Source of the DNA: Ulvibacterium marinum
GTDB taxonomy: Bacteria > Bacteroidota > Bacteroidia > Flavobacteriales > Flavobacteriaceae
DNA length: 64,000 bases
Assembly (NCBI RefSeq): GCF_003626755.1
Contig: NZ_RBCJ01000003.1
Location: 191,859 to 255,858, forward strand
Reading direction: 5' to 3'
The notes below the pieces were generated by a model, which was not told the DNA's origin, made no database searches, and saw nothing but the letters and a program-made list of their open reading frames with translations. Numbering within the stretch: position 1 is the first letter of the stretch; each line of letters begins with the position of its first letter. The translations under genes were made by a program, and so were the position numbers. Below are positions 1 through 7,527 of this stretch, piece by piece.

Positions 1-216
1 TCCATAACCGGAAATGGAAATGCGAGCAAGGAACAGGTTGCTAAAATGCTACAAGGCACTTTGGGCCTTAAAACCCTCCCTAAAAACCTGGATAGCACAG
101 ATGGTCTTGCCGCCGCAGTCTGCCATTTTTATAACGAAGGCCGAATAGAAGTAGGCAAAAGTTACTCGGGTTGGGAAGCGTTTGTCAAAGCCAATGAAGG
201 ACGACTCAAAAAGTGA
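1..216 (+). CDS. ruvC: Crossover junction endodeoxyribonuclease RuvC, C-terminal part
   Basis: The reading frame is open from base 1 and ends at TGA 214-216, giving the last 71 residues. It has the RuvC C-terminal pattern: a GNGNASKEQVA segment followed by LDSTDGLAAAVCHFY, where the aspartate belongs to the family's catalytic acidic cluster. RuvC resolves Holliday junctions together with RuvAB. The N-terminus lies outside the window. The stop codon falls inside the left arm of the inverted repeat that surrounds the next gene. A hydrolase/resolvase of this family is the only reading that fits. Confidence 0.88.
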   Translation, partial: SITGNGNASKEQVAKMLQGTLGLKTLPKNLDSTDGLAAAVCHFYNEGRIEVGKSYSGWEAFVKANEGRLKK

Positions 217-240
217 AAAGTATATAGTAATAAGTAAAAA
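212..240 (+). repeat. Left arm of 29-base inverted repeat flanking the S23-type gene
   Basis: This arm matches the reverse complement of 653-681 at 24 of 29 positions, including a perfect 14-base inner part (227-240 against 653-666). The two arms enclose only the four-helix-bundle gene. The left arm overlaps the ruvC stop codon and the right arm ends about 5 bases before the hemW start, so the unit fills the whole ruvC-hemW gap. Confidence 0.75.
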
Positions 241-252
241 TAATACCTTCTT

Positions 253-618
253 ATGAAGTTTCAAGATTTACTAGCATATCAAAAATCTTTTGAGTTGGCA
301 ATGGAAATTTTTGAAGTTTCTAAAAAGTTTCCAAAAGAGGAGAAGTATTCTTTGACAGACCAAATAAGAAGGTCTTCCCGAAGTGTTTCTACGAATATTG
401 CCGAATCTTATGCGAAACGTCGATACCCCAAACACTTCATATCTAAGCTTTCAGATAGTGATGGTGAGAATTTGGAAACTCAAGCATGGTTGGAGTTTTC
501 GAGAGAATGCAAGTATATAGAACAGGAGAAGTTTGAATCGTTATTTGAAAAAACGGTTCAAATAGCAAAATTAATTTATTATATGATCAACAACCCAAGT
601 AAGTTTGGCGCTAAATAG
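253..618 (+). CDS. Four-helix bundle protein (S23-type, TIGR02436-like)
   Basis: The 121-residue, mostly helical protein starts MKFQDLLAYQKSFELAMEI and carries a DQIRRSSRSVSTNIAES motif typical of the family that includes the 'S23' proteins encoded in intervening sequences of some bacterial 23S rRNA genes and the Avd accessory proteins of diversity-generating retroelements. Their molecular role is poorly understood. Here the gene is not in rRNA but between ruvC and hemW, enclosed by a 29-base inverted repeat. There is no adjacent reverse transcriptase. The family call is firm; any function is open. Confidence 0.88.
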   Translation: MKFQDLLAYQKSFELAMEIFEVSKKFPKEEKYSLTDQIRRSSRSVSTNIAESYAKRRYPKHFISKLSDSDGENLETQAWLEFSRECKYIEQEKFESLFEKTVQIAKLIYYMINNPSKFGAK

Positions 619-652
619 AACTTGTATTAGACGTAACTATGTAACTTATCCT

Positions 653-681
653 TTTTTACTTATTACCTTTTACTATTTACT
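653..681 (+). repeat. Right arm of 29-base inverted repeat flanking the S23-type gene
   Basis: This is the partner of 212-240 (24 of 29 complementary, 14 contiguous). A transcript spanning both arms could close a long AU-rich stem with the S23-type coding region in the loop, the same topology as the rRNA intervening sequences that carry related genes. The arm is A/T-rich with repeated TTTAC/TTAC units, so part of the match could be compositional. Confidence 0.72.
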
Positions 682-686
682 ACAAG

Positions 687-1820
687 ATGTCCGCCATCTA
701 CATCCATATTCCTTTTTGCAAACAGGCCTGTCACTACTGTGATTTTCATTTTTCCACTTCCATGGGTAAAAAGGAGGCTATGGTCCAATCCCTTATGAAG
801 GAGATGTTGTTGCGCAAAAATGAATTGCAGGAAGAACACGTCGAAACCATTTATTTTGGAGGAGGAACACCTTCGGTTTTAGATATTGGGGAAATTAACC
901 AACTTGCTGATGCTGTATACACTAATTATCGAGTAATACAGAATCCGGAAATTACCTTGGAAGCCAACCCGGATGATTTGTTCAGAAATCGAATCGTTGA
1001 GCTGGCAAAAAGCCGGATCAATAGGTTGAGTATTGGTGTCCAATCTTTTTTTGATGAAGATTTGAAATTGATGAACCGGGCCCATAATGCGTTGGAGGCC
1101 GAAGAATCGATAAAGGACGCATCCCAATATTTTAAGAATATTTCTATCGATTTGATTTATGGAATTCCCGGAATGACCAATGCCCGTTGGAAACAAAATA
1201 TTGAAAAAGCACTATCATTCAATATCCCCCATATTTCAAGTTATGCCCTCACGGTTGAGCCTAAAACGGCCTTGGCCCATTTTATTGAAAAGGGAGTGGT
1301 TCAAAATGTGGATGATGAGGTTGCACAGGTACATTTTCATATTTTGTCGGATACTCTGGCGGACGCCGGCTATACCTGTTATGAGATTTCCAATTTTGGC
1401 AGACCGGGTTATTTCTCAAAGAATAATACGGCCTATTGGCAGCAGAAAACGTATTTGGGTATAGGACCGTCAGCACATTCCTATGATGGGCAGCGCCGGG
1501 GCTGGAACATTAGGAGCAATCCCAAGTATTTAAGGGCCATCGCCAAAGGTGAACTGCCCATGGAGGTGGAGGTACTGTCCAAGACCGATAGATACAATGA
1601 GTATGTCATGACCGGTCTACGGACCATTTGGGGAGTTTCCCTTGAAAAGATAAGGGGTCACTATGGGGACGTGTACAGCCAGTATATCACACAACAAGCG
1701 GAAAAACATATTCATAACCACTTGTTGTACTGGGATGGCGACACCTTATTGGCCACAAGAAAAGGTAAGTTTTTGGTGGACGGAATCGCCAGTGATCTAT
1801 TTATGGTTAACTTGTCCTAA
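687..1820 (+). CDS. hemW: Radical SAM heme chaperone HemW
   Basis: The protein has 377 residues, the usual length for HemW. The N-terminal MSAIYIHIPFCKQACHYCDF places the radical-SAM cysteines at C11, C15 and C18, and is followed by the HemW/HemN-like YFGGGTPS segment. The family was long annotated as oxygen-independent coproporphyrinogen III oxidase; HemW proteins are now regarded as heme-binding chaperones that insert heme into respiratory enzymes. The ATG start sits a few bases after the right repeat arm. It reads in the same direction as ruvC and the downstream cyclase gene. HemW rather than true HemN is favoured by the sequence preceding C11 and the short length. Confidence 0.9.
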   Translation: MSAIYIHIPFCKQACHYCDFHFSTSMGKKEAMVQSLMKEMLLRKNELQEEHVETIYFGGGTPSVLDIGEINQLADAVYTNYRVIQNPEITLEANPDDLFRNRIVELAKSRINRLSIGVQSFFDEDLKLMNRAHNALEAEESIKDASQYFKNISIDLIYGIPGMTNARWKQNIEKALSFNIPHISSYALTVEPKTALAHFIEKGVVQNVDDEVAQVHFHILSDTLADAGYTCYEISNFGRPGYFSKNNTAYWQQKTYLGIGPSAHSYDGQRRGWNIRSNPKYLRAIAKGELPMEVEVLSKTDRYNEYVMTGLRTIWGVSLEKIRGHYGDVYSQYITQQAEKHIHNHLLYWDGDTLLATRKGKFLVDGIASDLFMVNLS

Positions 1821-1847
1821 ATCGGGTTTAGAAAAAGTTTGGCAGAC

Positions 1848-2600
1848 ATGCTCGCAAAAGTAGAATACAATAACAAAGTTTATAAAATTGACCTGTCCAA
1901 ACCCTTGGACATTTCGATTCCCTTGCGGGGAGAGGCAAGCAATGTGAATGCTTGGTATTTGGATCATCCTAAAATAGAACCGCATCAAGAAGGAGGTTCT
2001 GTTGCTAAAGTATCGGAAGGAGCCGCTATTAATTTTAATGATATCTGGTTCAATCCACATGCCCATGGAACACATACCGAGTGTGTGGGTCATATCACAG
2101 AAGAATTCCATTCCGTTAATACCCATTTGAACCGCTATTTTTTTGCCGCCGAGTTATTGACCATTGCTCCCGAAAAACAAGGAAACGATTTTGTCATTTC
2201 AAAAAAACAATTGGAGTACGTTTTGGGTCAGGGCCGAAGGGATGCAATAGTAATCCGAACCCTGCCGAATACCAAGGCAAAGCTCTCCCGGCAATATTCC
2301 CACACCAATCCTCCCTACATATTGGAAGAGGCAGCAAAATTCCTTTTCGAGATAGGAGTGCAGCATCTTCTCATAGACCTTCCATCCGTGGACAAGGAAA
2401 AGGATAATGGGGAGTTATTGGCGCATAAGGCCTTTTGGAATTTCAATGGAGCACTTAGAAAGTCTGCCACGATCACCGAGCTCATCTTTGTACCTAATCA
2501 TATTCAGGATGGTAAGTATTTTTTAAACCTTCAGGTGGCGCCTTTTGTCAATGATGCCAGCCCTAGCCGGCCCGTTTTATTTGAGGTGGAAGAGGTATAA
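1848..2600 (+). CDS. Cyclase family protein (kynurenine formamidase-like metal hydrolase)
   Basis: This 250-residue protein has the HGTHTE metal-binding motif of the cyclase/arylformamidase family, within NPHAHGTHTECVGH around residues 69-83. Related enzymes hydrolyse amides such as N-formylkynurenine using a divalent metal. The open frame begins with a TTG at 1839; the ATG at 1848 gives a more normal start 27 bases after the hemW stop. A second histidine (H of CVGH) and late acidic residues may complete the metal site. No tryptophan-catabolism genes are nearby, so the substrate is unknown. Confidence 0.8.
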   Translation: MLAKVEYNNKVYKIDLSKPLDISIPLRGEASNVNAWYLDHPKIEPHQEGGSVAKVSEGAAINFNDIWFNPHAHGTHTECVGHITEEFHSVNTHLNRYFFAAELLTIAPEKQGNDFVISKKQLEYVLGQGRRDAIVIRTLPNTKAKLSRQYSHTNPPYILEEAAKFLFEIGVQHLLIDLPSVDKEKDNGELLAHKAFWNFNGALRKSATITELIFVPNHIQDGKYFLNLQVAPFVNDASPSRPVLFEVEEV

Positions 2601-2631
2601 CCGTAATCGATAACTTCCTTATATTTACTCC

Positions 2632-3264
2632 ATGGACAATATTCTCGAAATATTTCTAGGTCTGGTTTTAGGCGCGATTATGATGTATTGGATTTTCTCT
2701 TTTTTCCGCAAAAAGAAGAGCAAGGAGTTGACCCATCATCAGTCCACGGTATTGTTGGAAAAAATAAAAAGTGTTTGCAAGTTGATTTCCGTGGAAGGCG
2801 ATTTCGCCGAGATTTACAAATACGAGAATACTAAGGAACGGTTTATGAGCCTGGTGAGCAGCAAAAAGAAAGCACTGATCGTTATCAACGCCAAGGCCCA
2901 GATAGGCTATGACCTCCAAAAAGTGCTGATGCACTCTGACACGGCCAAGAAAAAAATAATCCTCACCAACTTTCCCCAACCGGAAGTGTTGTCCATAGAA
3001 CCGGAATTGGAGTTTTATGATATTAAGAACGGACTTTTCAATTCCTTTACTCCAGATGATCTTACCAGTTTAAATCAAGAGGCAAAAAAGCACATTAAGG
3101 AGAAGATTCCGGAAAGTGGTCTTATGGAAACTGCAAAACGGGAAGCTTTGGAGGCCGTTCTGCTTATCGAAAAAATTGTGGAGACCATTGGGTGGACCTT
3201 GGATTATTCCGCTTTGGAAATCTCCGATGAACAGAAAAAATTGTTTGATGACATCAGAAAATAA
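2632..3264 (+). CDS. DUF4230 domain-containing membrane-anchored protein
   Basis: The protein has 210 residues with one N-terminal transmembrane helix (about residues 5-25), a KKKSK basic stop-transfer stretch, and a mixed alpha/beta domain that matches my recollection of DUF4230: a VEGDFAEIYKYEN segment, a strand KALIVINAKAQIGYDL, and a paired C-terminal helix. The function of the family is not established. It starts 31 bases after the cyclase gene and ends 10 bases before the next start, so it is probably cotranscribed with both. Confidence 0.78.
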   Translation: MDNILEIFLGLVLGAIMMYWIFSFFRKKKSKELTHHQSTVLLEKIKSVCKLISVEGDFAEIYKYENTKERFMSLVSSKKKALIVINAKAQIGYDLQKVLMHSDTAKKKIILTNFPQPEVLSIEPELEFYDIKNGLFNSFTPDDLTSLNQEAKKHIKEKIPESGLMETAKREALEAVLLIEKIVETIGWTLDYSALEISDEQKKLFDDIRK

Positions 3265-3274
3265 AACACAACAA

Positions 3275-3670
3275 ATGAAAAAACTATATTATCCTTTACT
3301 AATTTTAACCTTTGCCGTAAGTAGTTATGGCCAAACCAAAACAAACATGAAAGAATTTGATCCTCATTTTGCACACACGGTGTATTTCTGGTTGAAGAAC
3401 CCGGATAATCCAGATGACCGCAAAGCCTTTGAAACCTCGCTCCAAAAGTTCTTGGACAATTCGGCATATGCAAAGACCAATTTTATAGGTACCCCGCCCC
3501 AGGCCAGTAGGGATGTTGTGGATGGATCTTTTACCTATTCCCTGATCGTAACGTTCGAATCTGCCGAGGCACAGCAAAACTATCAGGACGAAGCTCCACA
3601 TAAATTGTTTATAGAAGAATCTAGCGATTTATGGGAAAAAGTAATTGTTTATGATTCCAAAGGAATTTAA
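3275..3670 (+). CDS. Exported Dabb-family (stress-responsive alpha/beta barrel) protein
   Basis: ATG at 3275 gives a 131-residue protein with a signal peptide (MKKLYYPLLILTFAVSSYG) and a ferredoxin-like Dabb domain: FAHTVYFWLKNPDN, then TYSLIVTFESAEAQQNYQDEAPHKLF. This matches the small dimeric alpha/beta-barrel family named after stress-responsive plant proteins. The longer upstream frame to 3116 is only an overlap with the DUF4230 gene. The substrate is unknown. An internal ATG (MKEFDPHF) could give a cytosolic version, but the first start is supported by its spacing from the preceding stop. Confidence 0.78.
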   Translation: MKKLYYPLLILTFAVSSYGQTKTNMKEFDPHFAHTVYFWLKNPDNPDDRKAFETSLQKFLDNSAYAKTNFIGTPPQASRDVVDGSFTYSLIVTFESAEAQQNYQDEAPHKLFIEESSDLWEKVIVYDSKGI

Positions 3671-3760
3671 GAAATGCTTAGGGAAGACCTGACTCTTGGA
3701 TAAAAGGACTCGGGCATCGATTATTTAGGATTCGTAACCAATTGACAAGCACATCTTGAT

Positions 3761-4123
3761 ATGAACATTGAGGAATTCAGAAACTATTGTATGGCTAAAA
3801 AAGGGGTAACCGAAGAACTTCCCTTTGGTCCGGATGCCCTCGTTTTTAAGGTAATGGGTAAAATGTTCGCGTTAAGTGCCCTGGAGCGTATTCCGCCACA
3901 GGTAAACCTGAAATGTGACCCGGAACGGGCCATTACCTTGAGGGAAGCGTATGATGGGACCATTATCCCGGGCTACCATATGAGCAAGGTACACTGGAAC
4001 ACCTTGTATTTGGAACACCTTCCGCCGAACTTGATTATGGAATTGGTAGACCACTCCTATGAATTGGTGGTCTCCAAATTCACAAAGAAATTGAAGTCTG
4101 AGCTTGATAATTTAAATGAATAG
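3761..4123 (+). CDS. MmcQ/YjbR family protein
   Basis: The 120-residue single-domain protein begins MNIEEFRNYCMAKKGVTEELPFG and contains LVFKVMGKMFAL and YHMSKVHWNTLYLE, the characteristic cores of the MmcQ/YjbR (CyaY-like fold) family. Members are often labelled DNA-binding, with little direct proof. Its last codons overlap the start of the following DinB-like gene by 8 bases, so the two are translationally coupled. Confidence 0.87.
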   Translation: MNIEEFRNYCMAKKGVTEELPFGPDALVFKVMGKMFALSALERIPPQVNLKCDPERAITLREAYDGTIIPGYHMSKVHWNTLYLEHLPPNLIMELVDHSYELVVSKFTKKLKSELDNLNE

Positions 4124-4601
4124 TATGTCTGCCAATAAGCTTAATACAATAATCTACGATTTAGAGGAATGCTTTGATGGCAGGCCTTGGTATGGGGATT
4201 CCTTGATGGGAAAATTGGATTCCCTGGATTGGCAATATGTTAATGAAAGGCACTATGGGAAAAAGTCCATTGCAGTGCTAGTTCAGCATATACTCAATTG
4301 GAGGGTGTTCGTACTAAAAAAATTGGAAGGCGACCTTGACTATGACTTGATAATAGATGGCCCTAACGATTGGACGGAGGTAAACATCACAACCAAAGAG
4401 GAATGGGAAGGATTGAAGTTCGAACTTAAGCAAACGCAGGAGGACATTCTTGGTATTTTGTCCAATAGCTCCGATGATTTGTTGGAGAAAAAAGTACCCG
4501 GGAAAAAATATACGTTCGGAAATGTTTTGCCCAGTATTGCCCAACACGATATCTATCACTTAGGACAGATAGCCATGCTATATACCATGGGAAAAAGCTA
4601 G
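4116..4601 (+). CDS. DinB-family (YfiT-like) metal-binding four-helix protein
   Basis: The protein has 161 residues (or 158 from the second ATG at 4125). It has the DinB helical layout with an early histidine in VQHILNW and the late HDIYHLGQIAML motif, which together supply the metal ligands of this superfamily. Bacterial DinB-like proteins include thiol-dependent S-transferases and DNA-damage-induced proteins of unknown activity. It overlaps the MmcQ/YjbR gene by 8 bases, suggesting a two-gene unit. Confidence 0.82.
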   Translation: MNSMSANKLNTIIYDLEECFDGRPWYGDSLMGKLDSLDWQYVNERHYGKKSIAVLVQHILNWRVFVLKKLEGDLDYDLIIDGPNDWTEVNITTKEEWEGLKFELKQTQEDILGILSNSSDDLLEKKVPGKKYTFGNVLPSIAQHDIYHLGQIAMLYTMGKS

Positions 4602-4644
4602 TATGGAATACATATCTTTGGGTCTTATCATTTTTGGATAATCT

Positions 4645-6417
4645 ATGCAAGATGCTTTCGTGTTCTATACCGAACAAATCAAAAAACATAAGACTGCGTT
4701 GTCCCTTATAAAACGGCGGCTTTTTGTTTCAAGCATGATTCGTTTGGCAGTGTTTGCAAGTTCGGCCATTGGGATTTATTTTTTATTCGGAAATACCCCA
4801 ATGGTATGGGGCATAGTTCTCATCACGTTTATCCTTTTTTTGTTCTTGGTTTCGCGGCATACGGACCTGCAATATCAGCGAGACAAGTTACGGGCATTGT
4901 TACAATTGAACGAAACCGAGATTGAAGTTCTGAACCGCAATTTCCATCAATTACCAGAAGGAAATGAATTCAAGGATTCCGGGCATTTCTTTAGCCAGGA
5001 CATCGATTTGTTCGGGAGGGGTTCTTTCTATCAATACTGCAATCGAACCGCACTTCAACAGGGAAGTGAAACCTTGGCAAAAATCTTGACTGGGAATACC
5101 ATCGAAAGCATTCCGCAAAAGCAGGAGGCCCTAAAGGAATTGTCCCAAATACCGGAATGGCGGCAGAATTTTTCGGCCATCGCCACTTTGGTAAGGACGG
5201 AAACTAAATATACCACTATTATCAAATGGATACAGAATTATCGACCATTTATGCCCGCGATAATGAAGATTCTGCCTACTATCTTTAGTGTTCTGTCCCT
5301 AATGGTCTGGACGCTGTATTTTTTAGATACGGTTTCAGAATGGTTTTTGGTCGGATGGTTTTTTCTAGGATTGGGTATTACCGGAAGATTTTTAGGTAAC
5401 ATAAACAAGCTTTCGGCGGACACCTCCAAAATACAGAGCACTTTTCAACAGTATCAAAAATTAATAACGGAGTTGGAGCAAATGGAGTTTACCTCAGATC
5501 TTTTATCGGAGAAAAGAAGTTTGATCATTGAGAAAACGGATAAGGCATCCAGGATTCTAAAAAAGTTTTCTAGACTGTTAAACGCCTTAGACCAACGGAA
5601 TAACATCATAATCGGGTTGTTCGCCAATGCGTTTATGTTGCGGGACCTGCAATTGGTTTATGCCATAGAAGATTGGTTTAAATCGTATGGTTCCAAGGTA
5701 GAAGGTTGGTTCCAGACCATTGCTTTTTTTGATGCCTATAATAGTCTGGGCAATTTCGTTTTTAACCATCCTTCCTATTGCTTTCCATCCCTATCCGAGG
5801 AAGAAATTATTTTGGAATCCGAAAAGGCCGGCCATCCATTGCTGGATCCCGATAAAAGTGTTCTGAACAATTTTAAAGTTGGTAAGGAACAGTTTTTTAT
5901 CATCACAGGGGCCAATATGGCGGGTAAAAGTACTTTCTTAAGGACTGTATCGCTCCATATCGTGATGGCCAATATAGGGCTTCCCGTCTGTGCCTCTAAA
6001 GTGCGTTACTCTCCTATTAAACTCATAACAAGCATGCGGACTACGGACTCCTTGACGGATGAAGAGTCGTATTTCTTTTCGGAATTGAAACGTTTAAAAT
6101 TTATTGTTGACGAGATTCAGAGAGACCGGTATTTCATTGTGTTGGACGAAATCCTAAAGGGTACCAATAGTTCGGACAAGGCCAAAGGCTCCAGAAAATT
6201 TGTGGAAAAGCTGGTTCGTTCCCGATCTACTGGGATTATTGCAACCCATGACCTGAGCCTATGTGATGCAGCAAATGAACTCGATCAAATTCGCAATTAT
6301 TATTTTGATGCTGAAATTATCGATAATGAACTCCATTTTGACTACAAACTCAAAGCTGGTATTTGCCAGAACATGAACGCCTCTTTCTTATTAAAAAAAA
6401 TGGAGATTGTGGAATAA
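4645..6417 (+). CDS. MutS-like ATPase with membrane segments
   Basis: The protein has 590 residues. The C-terminal third is a MutS-type ATPase: Walker A GANMAGKST at 422-430, Walker B VLDEI around 499-503, and the IIATHDLSLC switch. The N-terminal part lacks the mismatch-binding domain and instead has hydrophobic stretches near residues 30-72 and 208-245 that look transmembrane, plus a helical clamp-like middle. Such membrane MutS-related proteins recur in Bacteroidota and should not be called mismatch repair enzymes; their job is unknown. It stands alone, 43 bases after the DinB-like gene and 57 before the next gene. Confidence 0.85.
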   Translation: MQDAFVFYTEQIKKHKTALSLIKRRLFVSSMIRLAVFASSAIGIYFLFGNTPMVWGIVLITFILFLFLVSRHTDLQYQRDKLRALLQLNETEIEVLNRNFHQLPEGNEFKDSGHFFSQDIDLFGRGSFYQYCNRTALQQGSETLAKILTGNTIESIPQKQEALKELSQIPEWRQNFSAIATLVRTETKYTTIIKWIQNYRPFMPAIMKILPTIFSVLSLMVWTLYFLDTVSEWFLVGWFFLGLGITGRFLGNINKLSADTSKIQSTFQQYQKLITELEQMEFTSDLLSEKRSLIIEKTDKASRILKKFSRLLNALDQRNNIIIGLFANAFMLRDLQLVYAIEDWFKSYGSKVEGWFQTIAFFDAYNSLGNFVFNHPSYCFPSLSEEEIILESEKAGHPLLDPDKSVLNNFKVGKEQFFIITGANMAGKSTFLRTVSLHIVMANIGLPVCASKVRYSPIKLITSMRTTDSLTDEESYFFSELKRLKFIVDEIQRDRYFIVLDEILKGTNSSDKAKGSRKFVEKLVRSRSTGIIATHDLSLCDAANELDQIRNYYFDAEIIDNELHFDYKLKAGICQNMNASFLLKKMEIVE

Positions 6418-6474
6418 TGAATGGATTTAAAGTTCAATTCTAACGTTGCAAATTCAATATCTTGTTCCTGAATT

Positions 6475-7476
6475 ATGGATTCACTAACACAAATTGTTCT
6501 CGGAGCCTCGGTCGGTGAGGCGGTTCTGGGTAAAAAAGTGGGCAATAAGGCGCTGCTCTACGGGGCCATTGCGGGTACGATACCGGATTTGGATGTGCTT
6601 GCGCGCAATTTTACCGATACCGTTACCGCAATTGAATGGCACCGCGGATTTAGCCATTCCATTTTCTTTTCGTTGTTATTTGCCCCAATTTTTGGTTGGC
6701 TTATTTCGAGAATAGAAAGAAAATCCGACACTACCTGGCAGGATTGGTCCAAGCTTATGTTTTGGGGGCTGTTTACCCATCCCGTATTGGATGCCTTTAC
6801 CACTTGGGGTACCCAGCTGTTTTGGCCTTTTGATGTACGGCTCGCCTTTCAGAACATTTTTGTGATCGATCCATTATATACCCTTCCCTTTCTAGTTTTT
6901 TTGATACTCGTTCTATTTCAAAAAAGGACTTCGCCCAAAAGATTAAAATATAACAACTTGGGTTTGCTGGTTAGCAGTAGCTATTTGGTTTTAACCCTTG
7001 TTCTAAAAGGAATAGCCTACGTCAAATTTAACAATAGCTTACAAGAACAGGGGATAGACTACATCGCCATGGATACCAGGCCAACTCCGTTTAATTCCAT
7101 TCTATGGACGGCCAACATAGAGACCGCCGACACCTATTTGATAGGCAGTTATTCATTTTTTGATTCCAGACCCATACAGTTTTCTTCCTACCCCAAAAAT
7201 CATCAGCTTTTGGGCAGTTTGGCTACCGATAAAAAGATAGAACGCCTAAAACATATTGTAGAGGGTTGGTATACGATAACAAAAAAGAACGATCAATTGT
7301 TTTTTAATGATCTACGTTTTGGATTGATTAGCTTGGATTCCGAGGAAGAACGCTTTGCATTTAGCTACCAAATAATTCCAAAGGGGGACGAGATTGTTAT
7401 AGAGGAAACCCCAAAGCTTAGAAGTGATGCCAAGCATCTTCTTGCTGCACTTTGGCAAAGGATATGGGGCAACTAA
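6475..7476 (+). CDS. YdjM-like membrane-bound metal-dependent hydrolase
   Basis: The protein has 333 residues and starts MDSLTQIVLGASVGEAVLG, typical for the family. It has conserved metal-type motifs IPDLDVL, HRGFSHSIFFS and HPVLDAFTTWGTQLF, separated by hydrophobic helices (about four or five in the first 180 residues). The C-terminal 150 residues form a soluble domain. The family is named for predicted inner-membrane hydrolase activity; no substrate is proven. It precedes the DUF5060 lipoprotein by 51 bases on the same strand. Confidence 0.85.
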   Translation: MDSLTQIVLGASVGEAVLGKKVGNKALLYGAIAGTIPDLDVLARNFTDTVTAIEWHRGFSHSIFFSLLFAPIFGWLISRIERKSDTTWQDWSKLMFWGLFTHPVLDAFTTWGTQLFWPFDVRLAFQNIFVIDPLYTLPFLVFLILVLFQKRTSPKRLKYNNLGLLVSSSYLVLTLVLKGIAYVKFNNSLQEQGIDYIAMDTRPTPFNSILWTANIETADTYLIGSYSFFDSRPIQFSSYPKNHQLLGSLATDKKIERLKHIVEGWYTITKKNDQLFFNDLRFGLISLDSEEERFAFSYQIIPKGDEIVIEETPKLRSDAKHLLAALWQRIWGN

Positions 7477-7527
7477 TATTTCAATTTTCAGTATCTTCAT
7501 GCCCATTCCAAAAAACAACCCGGCACT

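Noticed and set aside
253-618. Diversity-generating retroelement or rRNA intervening sequence
   Set aside because: The Avd-like fold is present but there is no reverse transcriptase, template repeat or rRNA in the window.
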